Below, in pieces: positions 32,548 to 43,290 of a stretch of DNA of 64,000 bases (positions are counted from its first letter, which is position 1; each line of letters opens with the position of its first letter). A program made the translations under genes and the position numbers. The notes beneath the pieces are model-generated. The model made no database searches. It was given only the letters and a program-made list of their open reading frames with translations, and had not been told where the DNA came from. The stretch is from Trichostrongylus colubriformis (lineage: Eukaryota > Nematoda > Chromadorea > Rhabditida > Trichostrongylidae). The stretch covers positions 35,171,326 through 35,235,325 of the forward strand of contig OZ022260.1 in the NCBI GenBank assembly GCA_963978905.1, in the 5' to 3' direction.

Positions 32548-34050
32548 TGCACACGACTGTAATCGTTCAAATAGATCCGGAACCATCGTGTAGTGAGTTG
32601 GGTAGACGAAAATAGCACTGAAGAGCAATATGACGACGAGACGATATGGTTGATTGGTTTGAATGAAACCGAGTCAAGGCAATCATTCATGTCCGAACGC
32701 ATGTCTACTATAGGCTCTCACAGCGAAATTATTTACGCCAATTAAGCCCCGTCGGCTGTTCATCATCATCACCCATGAAGGGGCGAGAGGTCTTTGGTGT
32801 ATAGTCGTGGCAAGAGTGAATGATTGCGGCATGTGTAACTCAGGGCGGCAGAGATATGGGTAATTGTTCCAGTCATAAAGGCGATGACTGGGAGAAAAAT
32901 TACAAACACAAAAAATACACGAAAAATCGATAAACGGAGTGGTGATGAAGAATTTCGAGAGGAGCTGGCGATCACCGGGTTGATGGCCAGGCGTGAGAAA
33001 ATTCGCTTACAGATGAATGGAAAGTTCCCAAGGTAGCCCTAGAAATGGCTAATATTTAAGAAATGCGTGTGAAAAGGGGAAAACGTTAAAGAATTGAGCA
33101 TCATAAAATAATAAAGCCAGTATCAAAAAGTATCAGAAGGTATCGAAACATTGCTGGCTTTGCACCTGATGTTACCACTCAATAAGCTATATGAACCGCA
33201 ACAAAAAAGGTTCGACGCCATTCCTTCTCCTTTATTAACGTTTTCAGAATGATGCACTACGTAACCCATAATCCAGACAAAATCTTCCACCTACCGACGT
33301 ACATGAATGTCTTTTCACATTCTTCGGACAGGTCCCATACCAATTACCGACGATGGGCCGTAAAGATTAGGTGGCTTAGGCGGAAATCAGTACGGAATTC
33401 GATTTTTGGACTATGCGTGTGAAAGCGAACCCACTTGCCGACCACGAAAAACCACTGCGAGCGGATTTTGTCCATGTCGTGGGAGTTTGGTTCAATACGA
33501 AAGGACAGACACGGAAATGACTCCATCTGTGAATGGTTAAATGAATCACTATGTGAGTATGTAATCATTTACAAATCCTTACTATCTGATGATGAAATTT
33601 TTGTGGGATGAAAGGACGGGCAATCCTGGCTTTACATCTTTCTTTACATGGTTTTCATTTCCGCGTCCACATAATCCGAAAATTTTGAACTCTGTCATTG
33701 ATCGGAAGTGAGACATCTTTTCCACCTTGCCAAAAATCGAAGGGCCAGGTAGGGCGAACACGTCATGCGATATCGCGATGACGGTTGGTCCAAGTAGCCC
33801 TACCGAACCCTTCAAGGAAATCATAATGAACACCTGGTTAGCCGATGGCCAGATGGTCAGACTTCCTCACAAACGTCTATCAGAGGGGTTCGAGATGCTG
33901 TGTGTTTCCGAAGCCAGAAGGGTTCACTGGACCACCCTGGCTCGCACCTAGAACCAATGGAGACATTTCTCCCACAAAAGATAATTGGGTTCTTGATAAC
34001 CCACGGGACAAGTTTTGATATGGGCACTATACAGGGACCGTGCTTTTCGC
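32548..34050. other. Intergenic upstream of the GTPase gene
   Basis: It should contain the GTPase promoter. No recognisable core element or gene was found. Minus-strand frames at 32,769-32,975 (hydrophobic), 33,344-33,568 and 33,582-33,833 lack convincing splice sites and recognisable domains. Confidence 0.35.
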
Positions 34051-34512
34051 TTAAAGGAATCGTCCATGGAAAAATCAGTTTTTATGTTACCCTGTTGTAT
34101 TTACCTAATGTGGGGCGCAGGCAAAGTTTCACGCGAAAAATGTGAACACGGCCAAAATACAGCACCACAAAGTCTTCGCCGAGTGAGCGGGGCTTCCGAG
34201 CAAGTGCCCACCTCGTCGTCCGCCGCGGTCAGAGATGCATTGTAGTAACAGAAAGTTAATTATACAGTCCCACTCTCCGTTCCCAACCACGGCGGACGAC
34301 GGGACGAGACTTTTACTTGGGGCCCCGCCCAGCTGGCCAGATTCTTGACTAAGATACAGCTGGTCAAGAATTTGGCCAGCTGTATCTTAGCGAAATTCCT
34401 ACATATTCGCGTGAAACTTTCCGGCCCTTATTACGCAAATACTCCATAAATATTAGAAAAATATATTAGAAAAATATAAAGAAACTAATTATGCGTGAAC
34501 GATTCTTTTGAT
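34051..34512. repeat. MITE, TTAAAGGAATCGTCCATGG family, copy 1
   Basis: Left end CTTAAAGGAATCGTCCATGG; the right end is a decayed inverse (CGTGAACGATTCTTTTGA). The interior has GGCGGACGACG blocks and an internal hairpin at about 34,339-34,396 (CTAAGATACAGCTGG and its inverse). A second copy at 62,780-63,207 splits a SINE. Non-coding. Confidence 0.65.
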
Positions 34513-35274
34513 CAGCTTCGATTATTCACACAATGCCTCACATTGCAAATCTTCGTGATTGTTCTCCGATGCCTTCTCCCGTCTCGATTCCTTTCTTAAT
34601 GAGCACTTATAGGGCAAATTTTCCCAGCTGTGTGCTAGGTGCTGATTGGAAAGATGGCGGTGTGCTCAGGCATTGGGAAAAAGCCCCCGTTTCCCATGAA
34701 AAATTGTTGGCGTTTCATTGAAATGACAAGAAAAAATATGCCTTAGATACAAAATATTACCGTGAATAATTGAATCTATGCGGAGGTGGAGAAGTGGTAA
34801 GAAGCTCAAACAACACATCATGGTATACAAATAAACTCCAAATCGAATTTTGATCCATGTCGGCTGTGGCTTCCACATTTGAACGGTACCCGAAACCACT
34901 CCATCATGCGCCTTGGCAACCTAATACATACTAACCTGGAAAGGGAAATTGACTTCGCCCTTTACAGGTCCCCATTAGTCAGAAAGGAGATGCTATGGTG
35001 ATCCTGATTGTAGAGAGCCGCATCACAAAAAGTTACTGTTCAATGCAGCGCGATTGCTCCTCTTATGATATTCATAATGAAATAGAATATTCTGGATAAT
35101 ATTTCACTATATCGCATTCGCATGCCCATCTCAAAAGGATCGTGCAAGCGCTACGAGGAAAACCATAGAACTGACCTTTCCGAAAAATGGCAATTTGTTT
35201 CTAGAATGATCTGGGAACTGGAAGAAAAAGGAAAGTGGTGAATAGTAGCTGGAGCTATGAAGGGACAAGACGTT
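34513..35274. other. Intergenic, nothing recognised
   Basis: Only short frames, with no splice-consistent exon pair. The minus-strand frame at 34,666-34,899 has no domain I recognise. Confidence 0.3.
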
Positions 35275-35840
35275 TTAACGTTGGGCGGAGATTTGTAGTG
35301 GTGGGCGGAGCTCGGATGTTACATGACAAACAACCTGTGGAAATGGGGACAAGTTCGGGATGGATGAGACAAGAAATAGGGAGCAAACATAAGTGAGCTG
35401 AGTTCCGCCCACCGTGGGCGGAACTTGCCCTATACCGTTCGAACCTCGAATCAAAATTGTTTGTTCGGTTCGAAATTGGTCGAAATATGAAGGAAAGATG
35501 GGATAAGGTCAGCTAAGAGTTTGCGAAAGTCATGAATGAGGCTCGAGCGCAGTGGGCGGAGTGCAAGCCGAATGGGCGGTCCGTAAAACAAAAATTCATA
35601 CCTCGGTTACAACGCAGCTTTGAAACAGGGAAAAAACCGATAGATATGACCAACGTAGAAGTCATCTTATGTTAGACATTGAAGCGAACGGGGATCCTCC
35701 TAAAATGGGCGAAGCATGACGTGGTAATGGGTACTGTGTGAATCTATAGTAAAAAGCAACTCCGATCGACCAACTGATGCCCATTATGTTACACCCGCAG
35801 TAGTGTGCGCTAACCTAACTGGTAAGACAATAAGGTAAAA
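35275..35840. repeat. Single-unit copy of the composite repeat in snx-1 intron
   Basis: It contains GTGGTGGGCGGAGCTCGGA, ACATGAcAAaCAACCTGTGG, the GCTGAGTTCCGCCCACCGTG block and the tail GATCGACCAACTGATG..AGTAGTGTGCGC. The matching region at 11,330-12,200 has about three units, so unit number differs between insertions. Confidence 0.6.
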
Positions 35841-36400
35841 ATGAAGCCGTTGACATGAAATGATTTTTACATTTTCAAACAACAATCATCTTTCTGAACA
35901 CAGCAGTGGAAATCGCATCAGTGATTGCGTATTTTTTGTCCATTTTCATGCTTTCATGGAGAGTCATCCTTTCCAAGTTCACGAGATTAAGTATTGTTTG
36001 AGCACAGCTTATTCTGTATAGGGACAGCTTTTTGGAGAATTCATACGCTTTCCATCGCTCGGAGTGTTATTTTAGGAATGAGAGAGGGAATGTTCCGCGT
36101 TCATATACGCCGTACACTGTTGTTTGAGGCTTTATCATAGAAGAACCGCTCACTTGTAAGTCGAAGAGCAACATGGTTTCTACAGTATTCAACGCGTAGT
36201 ATATGGATGGTGAGCGGTTCTCAATTACTCAATCGACTTCGACGAACTAAGTTTCAAACTTTCGAAAGTGTTATGAAACGTTCTCGCTAGGAAGTGTCTT
36301 GCAGCCTCAACATAATTCAGTAGAAAATGATTCTTGGGCGGGACATGGGCGAGCCGCAGTTGAACAAATGAATGTGGGACCGAGAAGCTAGTGTCCTGCT

Positions 36401-36534
36401 TACAGTCCATTTGGAACGCTTGATAAGGAGTGACCTGAGTGGCGAAAATGAGAGTGTGTGTAGGGGTGAGAGAGTTTGATACACTCTCACCCTATTCGTA
36501 GGCCACGCCCTATCAATCCCTCCGGAATGTACTT
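36401..36534. repeat. MITE, GATAGGGCGTGGCC family, copy 2
   Basis: Left TACAGTCCATTTGGAACGCT then TGATAAGGAGTGACC; right GGCCACGCCCTATCA..GGAATGTACTTTA. Same interior GTGAGAGAG..ACTCTCACC as copy 1 at 1,067. Confidence 0.75.
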
Positions 36535-36972
36535 TATCAAGATTCAACATTTTATACGCCTTTGAACTCGTCGCAAAGTGACAAAGTCGATGCTCATACT
36601 TTTCTCCATTTTATCCACCTCGAACGAAGTTATAATGGTGGGACGATTTGCGCCGATTAATTCGTCGCCAGGTGTCGATAAATCAAAAAATAGGGGCGGT
36701 ATCGTATATGGGTTTATCCCGGAAGTCGTGGTGTAAGCTAAATCCCATGCCAGCACCGGGTGGACGTAATTTGCGCGGTACATCCCAGGAAGGGATTGGC
36801 TGAACGCCACATCACCTTTGTTTGGAGAATGAGATGTTGTTCCGAGAATGCAGCTCCATCAGTGCAGTAACGAGGGATGTCTTTTGCAAAAGTAAATTGA
36901 ATTGTCTTATTGTTAGGGAACAACTATGCTTTTTTCCGTCACTTTTTCACTTTTTTCCTGTCACTTTTTTCC

Positions 36973-37026
36973 GATCTACAAAGACCATTGGATCTACAAA
37001 GACCATTGGATCTACAAAGACCATTG
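36973..37026 (+). repeat. Three tandem copies of an 18-bp unit
   Basis: The unit GATCTACAAAGACCATTG is repeated three times without change. It is too short to classify. The rest of 36,535-38,027 shows no gene. Confidence 0.95.
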
Positions 37027-38027
37027 AAGACAGAAGGAATAGTTTAGCGTTCGTCAACATGAAGGTTGTTGTAAGTCGATCTTTTAAATGTAAACAAAGA
37101 ATTCAAAAGGTAAACAATAAATTCTAAAATTGAAGGGTTAAAAGGGTTGCGATGGCTAATTGTGACTTTCTGGTCCTGTATTCGACTCTCATACAAAATC
37201 CTTGTAATTGGTCACCTACCTGCCCAAACAATGAATTTCAGGGCTGGTCATGTACAAGTCTGAGTAGTTATTCCTCAGGCAAACTCACCAGCAGATAGCC
37301 GATCTTCTTGAGATAAAAGGCCTAGGTGACTTGTTAAAACGATTTATATGACGGCGCTGCTTACAAGTCCTCTTGCAACCCTATTCTAACAATCACTCAT
37401 ATGGGAGGCTGTAATAATTCAGCACTTTGTTAGACATATCTGACCCGTGACAACATCCACCAAAATGGATAAGCACGTATTTTCATGAAACCGTGCAACG
37501 GCTGCGTCTACAATAGATTAGTTATGTGAAGTGGTATCTCGGATATATCAAACATGAGACGGGATGTCAGCTTAGGTTCCATAAATTGGGAGTTTGAATT
37601 GGGAGCATCGATATGCTTCCAAATGATAAAACAAAAGTAAAATGCATGGCGTATACCACAAGAATTACGGGAGGGGTAGCTTTGAGGGTAGCCCCGCCAC
37701 CAGTTATTTTAGCGTACGGATCAATGTTTAGGGGCGGAGGCAGAGTCAAGCCTCCGTTGAAGAATCCTCGGCATGGAGTCGTATTGGTCCGCTAAGGGAG
37801 ATCGTAATCGAAGAAGTAGACAATGATCAACGGAATTCGAGGCGAAGATTCCCAAGTGTAAAAGGGAGCTTCGAGGGTAGCCACATGTGATAGAACTGAA
37901 TTACGAGTTTCAAATCCGAAACTGATAGTTTATTTGCTCTTCACTTAAAAATCTCGAAGGATATGCGGAAGGAGGCACCCCACGAGTGGAAAAATGTAGG
38001 ACACAAAAGTTTTGAGATAAATGTATA

Positions 38028-38215
38028 GGTTGCCGTCAGAATTCGCGATTTTGCGATTTTGCATTTCAGCGATATTGCAATTCTGCGATTTAGCGGCGTT
38101 CCACTTTCGGACGCAATATTACGACCTTGAGATTGTGGCATGCCGCAATTTTCGCGCTGAGCCGCGACACCGCAAAAACGCGAAATCGCGAGGTACTTCG
38201 GCGGCTTTTGTACAG
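38028..38215. repeat. MITE, GCCGTCAGA..CGCGATTT family, copy 2
   Basis: Left GGTTGCCGTCAGAATTCGCG with repeated GCGATTTTGC words; right AAACGCGAAATCGCGAGG..CGGCGGC. The middle holds GACCTTGAGATTGTGG, shared with the copy at 40.3 kb. Confidence 0.65.
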
Positions 38216-39586
38216 AGGAGAGCGCATGGTTAACGCAAAAGATAAACAGAGTCAAAGGGCAGTCAATGGTTTAGCGAGACACCATGATATCTTCCTTGCA
38301 GTTCACAATTCCAAGACGACCAAGGAAACAGTGTACCCTTCGACTTGATATTGTCGATAGATAGACCATGCATGGCGCGTCCCACCGAAACCGGCCAACG
38401 CCATCGCCTTTTCGTTGGTCTACTGGCATCGAGACCACGTAAAAAATGGACCTCCGACATTCACCGATCAGCCGTGGGGAGTAGTACTATCCACGAGTAA
38501 CAGCATGGATGAATATTTAATAAACCATGGATGAAAATAAATTAGCTGATATGAATTCCTATCATATCTTGCAACGATTGTAAGCACATATACTGGTGCT
38601 AGTGAGTCACTATGCGGACCAAAAAAGCGTTTGTACATACTCACTGCGAATGTTAATGAAATCCTCATGCATGGCGCATCCCGAAGGAAGGCCAAACAAT
38701 TTTGATCGCCATACTTTGGACTTTTGAGAGCGAAGGATGTGTAGTGGAGGCACTACACACACATTTTTTCAATTTCGTCATAAATTTGGTCTGCTTTTTA
38801 TCAGTAGGTTCTAAATTTCCTTGATGAATTGTGTTGACCGGGTAGAAACCACAGAAATAGCTGAACCTGAAGCTGGGGAGTGGGGAGAGTCGTATGTTTT
38901 GAAATTTTTCTTAGACGGCACGGTTGACCCTGGGCGGTGATGGTGTAGTGACATGTGGTGCGCATTCTCAGTCGCAATCTATGCTCGCTCAAGCCGATCA
39001 AGACTTCCATACCTTCGAGATTGGTGAATTAGTAGCAGACTCGTCTGAGAGCATAGAAGAGCTGACTTGCACATAGGTTTGTCCCCGCATGTCATTGTAT
39101 GCATAGGCCAAATGGCGAGCTCCTGTCACAACGATTGTGAATGGGACTGGAATGCGCGGCGCATCCCAGCTAGGGATTCATCGGCGTAAAAAACCTTTTT
39201 ATATCCTTTTATAAGTACCCAGGAATCCCTATCTTCAAGCTAAAGAATAAGTTTATGCCAGGTGATTCACTTCTTTTAGATCTAGACTTTGGCCATTCCG
39301 GGCAAAATACATATAACCAGCATTTCTAGCCACCACCATACTGCATTTGCAAATTGTTGAAGGCATTTGCCACGTTCCTGGAATTTCTTTGAAATTAGCA
39401 AACATCTCGGCAAATCACTTTATGAGCAAAAAATGGCTGAGCGCATTAAATGATGCAAACTGCAAAGAAACGGAAGCTGCGGCTGAAGGTGTTTTGCAGA
39501 TGTGTTGAAAATCTCATTTTCAAACAGCTTTTGATTAACGTCCTTTCATCTTTTCACATAGAATCATGGATGAGCCTCTGTAGAAT

Positions 39587-39731
39587 ATGGGAGAAGAGAA
39601 GAAAAATCCCAATATCAAAATAATTTTCTTAATTACTCTGGTGGTTTCATTAAATAGCTACATTTTCCTTATTGGACAACAGTTTCCATTGAGCGATGCA
39701 AAAAAGAAACACACCGTGGGTGAAACAAAAG
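39587..39731 (+). CDS. Possible first exon of a type II membrane protein
   Basis: An ATG at 39,587 opens 48 codons ending at a good donor (AAAAG then GTAAGC, phase 1). The peptide is lysine-rich for 12 residues (MGEEKKNPNIKI) and then has one hydrophobic segment (IIFLITLVVSLNSYIFLI), as in a signal-anchor. An acceptor CACATAG lies 25 nt upstream and could be a trans-splice site. A 5-codon upstream ORF precedes the ATG. I could not find following exons in phase, so the gene is unproven. Confidence 0.3.
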
Positions 39732-39794
39732 GTAAGCTCATTCCGTTGTCTGGACACAATAAAAATGTATAAAGTTGTGGTGTTAATCTGTCCC

Positions 39795-40283
39795 TTGTTG
39801 AGACGCGCCGCGCATTCTAGTTCCATTGAGAATTGTGGTTTCAAATATTATGAGATTCGGCCCATACAATAACCTGCGGTGATCAGTTGATGAGCAAGTC
39901 TGTGCTTTCATCCTTTCGGACGAGTCTGGCACCAGTTCACCTACCGTGGAGGGAGGCTTGGTAGGCTGGGCGCGCATTGGTGCGGGTGACGGTTGGGACA
40001 CACGAATCTAGGCCGTGTACCTGAGACAGCCTGTGGCCTTTGCACTGTGACATGAATAATTCAGACAATTTGACTATACAACGGAACAGACTTGCAAGGA
40101 GGACACGATTTATATGAACAAATAGTCTGAATTATTTAAGGCTTAGGTCAAAGGCCACAGGCTGTTACAGGGTAACGGCCTAGATTCGGGTGTCCCAACC
40201 TACACCCCATTGGTGCTGGATTCGATCCCGGCACCATGAGAATGGGAGTGCATGCCAGCTGTCACTACACAATCTCCGCTAAT
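39795..40283 (-). mobile_element. tRNA-derived SINE, family 1, copy 2, split by a foldback element
   Basis: The tail and body (GCGCCGCGCATTCTAGTTCC onward) occupy 39,795-39,983. The tRNA-like head, with B-box-like GGATTCGATCCCGGCACC read on the plus strand, occupies 40,208-40,283. The 224-bp insertion 39,984-40,207 separates them. The order matches the uninterrupted copy at 2,262-2,522. Confidence 0.6.
39984..40207. mobile_element. Foldback MITE with 9-bp target duplication (Mutator-like), nested in SINE
   Basis: Ends GGGTGACGGTTGGGACACAC and the inverse of GGGTGTAGGTTGGGACACCC continue as inverted arms through CGAATCTAGGCCGT and AGCCTGTGGCCTTTG, and an inner pair AATAATTCAGAC/GTCTGAATTATT. 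The flanks are exact 9-bp repeats CATTGGTGC at 39,975-39,983 and 40,208-40,216. This pattern points to transposition by a Mutator-like transposase supplied elsewhere. Confidence 0.85.
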
Positions 40284-40315
40284 TAAAACCAATCCAATGC
40301 GGATACGGCATGCTA

Positions 40316-40477
40316 AGGCCGTCGTCAGACCTCGTGATTTTGCGGAGTCTGCACGCGAAGTTACGGCCTTGCATAATCTCAAGGTCGTGGTATCGCGTGC
40401 GAAAATCGCAAATGGCAGAATGGCAAATAGCAAAATCGCAGAATCGCAATATCGCGAAGTCTGACGGCGACCTAAGC
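40316..40477. repeat. MITE, GCCGTCAGA..CGCGATTT family, copy 3
   Basis: Left GGCCGTCGTCAGACCTCGTG; right ATCGCGAAGTCTGACGGCGACC. These are clear inverse ends around a GCGATTTTGC-rich interior. Confidence 0.75.
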
Positions 40478-40688
40478 TATCTCCTTCATTGAAACGAGAG
40501 GCGGTGAAATCTCTCCCAAGCTCTGCAGTCTGCCCACACCTTGGAATTGCCTCATTGACTATGGATTTGGCTTAAGGAGAGGCAGGGATTAGCACTGAGC
40601 CGTCCTCAATGTGGGAACAAAAATGCACTCAATTTCTCGATTTTGCATAAGGGTAATACGATTAGCACATTCTTACGACATTGAACTA

Positions 40689-40916
40689 CCCCCCCCGGGC
40701 ACCTTTACGCCACGCATTTGCGCGGTGGCATGCGTGATGCGTTGTGTATGAGCAAGTTGCGCCGCCTCTAGTATACAGTGTCTTACGTCTTGTTTAAGGC
40801 TTAGGAAACAGTCGCTGTAGGTCCTACTACACACGGCGCCCTGGCTCGAACGCATCTCATTATGCGCAGCACGCCACACTGCAAAGTTCTGATATACGGG
40901 TGTACACTCTATCCCC
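40689..40916. repeat. Foldback MITE, Mutator-like, diverged copy
   Basis: Diverged arms with CGGGCACCTTTACG at the left and TGATATACGGGTGTAC at the right around GCG-rich words and GGCGCCCTGGCTCGAACGCA. Related to 2,796-3,024. Confidence 0.5.
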
Positions 40917-42879
40917 TAAAGTTTCTCCATGTAGTCAGCGATTGAATACCACGGTGATGACGGATGAATGGCTTGCACATGCAGCGCACATAGAGCAGCA
41001 GAAACATTGAAATGGGAGTCGATGGCGCACAATCTGCTAGAGTTAAAAACACCAGGAGGAGTAAATTCGGCAGACTGTGAAATACGAAGGTAGGGATGCT
41101 CAGCAGTGTAACAGTAGAGAAAGAGCGAAATGGAACGGCAGGAAAAAAAAACCGAAATAGGAACTCAAGAACCTTTCTTCCTTTTCGCGTCCCTCTGCGT
41201 CACTAGCTATGGGTAGATTGCAAACGGGCGCGGGGCCAAATCAGCCGGCCGCGAACTTTGTCCCGCGCTCGAGGGAACTCTTCGGAAGAACGGCAGAATG
41301 ACTTGCTGAACTGCGGGATCATGATAAGACCTCAAGCCGCGTTTTTTCATTGCGAGTTTCGCTACCTGTCACCTCGTCTGGAATGGAGGCTTGTTTTCAG
41401 AAGGCATATATTCACAGTTCACTTTCTCATAACTCCTCTCGGTGCCATCAAAGATAGGGAAGGGGTGGTAATTGAGCTAACAAGTACATCTACAGATCTA
41501 CTTGTGAGTATATCAAGACGGAATTTGTAAAAAAAAAGACACTAAGAAGTAATTGGACGTGAAGAAGAGGTTTCAGCGACACAACTGAGTAAATGAAGTA
41601 AATATAGAAAGAAACAGAATGAAGCATGAGAATTGCAGATTGTTCACTTGGGTACCCGACGATTGATCCTGTGAACATCATGAGTCCTTCTGATAAAACG
41701 GCAGCAGACGGGGACAAAAAACCTTTCAACCCGAATTTACTTTAGTAGTATGTGATGTTGCTCGCAGTCTGTAACGTATCAAACCCGTTACCCAAAGCAG
41801 CGCGAAATGGACACCTCAATTTGCGACAGGGCGCAGCTCAATTTCAGGCATCATGTTACCATGTGCAAGATTCTGTAAACAAAATATGGACAGCTCCGTG
41901 TAATCTGAAAAGCTACTCTTCTAACAACAGGGTGCAGCTCACTTATGTTAATGAGAGCATCACACCTCAGAAAAAGTACAGAACACGTGTCACAGTGATA
42001 CGTCAGTCTAATCTATATACGTTATGTTCCCAATTTTCGCTCAGCATTATTAATGTGTACAACTGTAATAGCATTTTGAAAAAGTAAATAGTATGAAGTT
42101 GGAAGAAATTATTATGAGGTAATTTATTTGTGATAGTAATTTGACCAGAGATCATAGCAGTCAAGAATTTGGTCACAATGTCACAAGATATTTTAGATAT
42201 ATTTGAAGAAGACTGTCTTAGAAAGCTACTCAAAGAGGTACCAAATATAGTATTGACGCTGGAACTAATAGGAAAGGAATTAAAAATAATTATGATCAAA
42301 ATGTACACGAAGTAATGACTTTTCACAAAAATAGATATAAACAAAAGATTCTGAAAATTACTCCTGTTAAAGAAATTCTATCACCGTGTAGAATTTCAAC
42401 ACATATGTACCACGCCCTTTGCTGAGGCGGAAATCAAATGAGATGAATTTTATGTAAAATGAAACAAAAATAAAAAGAATTTTCATTTCAATTCATTTCA
42501 TACCAGGTCGAACGCTCATCTACTTTACACTAGGCGTTTTTGCTTACCCGCGAACTTGCTCCACTTATTCCGATGTAAACCGATCTCATGAGACCGTGGG
42601 TCAAATTTAGATAAATTTTATTGGAAAACTGTTTTTGAGTACGTGTCAACCGATGTATTTCAGAAATAATGATCGCTATTTTTATTTACATACCACTATT
42701 TACATACTGCACTATTATAAATTACTGAGCATATGTACATATATGTATCACGACAATCAGGAAGTTCTTGCGGTTTCTAATGTCCCACTCTCTGATTTTT
42801 TTTGTTCTTTGTCATGGTTGCCCACATCATATTGAAGCCCTTCCTTGCTCCATTCGAAGACGGCAGCGTTTATGTTCTA
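40917..42879. other. Intergenic, no supported gene
   Basis: Frames at 41,258-41,530, 41,490-41,729 and 41,752-42,087 have no splice-consistent partners and no recognised domain. The 42.0-42.5 kb part is A/T-rich. Confidence 0.3.
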
Positions 42880-43290
42880 AGATGAATTTCGAATTTTTCC
42901 AAAGTCTCTCGAATAAAATGGACAAATGGCAGCTTCACACCATGTCTCGTGCGTCCTTCTTCCGGCCCACAAAACGACCCATTTCCGAAGCGTCTCATGA
43001 CTTACGATGAGAACCAGATTCTATAAGGCAATCGAGACGATCCGCGCTACCAATGGACAAAGGGTAAGCTCGTAGAGTTGAGCCTTATCAGCATGGCGGC
43101 GGTGTGGTGATCTGCGGCTGGTCCAATCCAACACAGCCCCACGAATCCTGGCGAAACTCTTAATGTTCAAGGTACTGTAAAGAGCTCAAACTTTCATTGC
43201 ACATGTGGATACCGGCCAATGGGAGAAACCTATCTTTCTTCTCGATTACATATGGCCCTTGTTGCACAAACACAAACAAGAATGTGTACA
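42880..43290 (+). mobile_element. Decayed mariner transposase fragment
   Basis: Read in shifting plus-strand frames, the block gives LMTYDEN at about 42,995 (compare the mariner VTCDEKW motif with the first catalytic Asp), then KGKLVE, GWSNPTQPHE.W (compare WWS..GPIH.E) and ANGR.. further on. Stops and frameshifts are frequent. I did not find its terminal repeats. Confidence 0.5.

Noticed and set aside
36142..36220. Possible microRNA-like hairpin (GAACCGCTCAC and its inverse)
   Set aside because: Only 11-12 bp pair; the rest of the arms do not.
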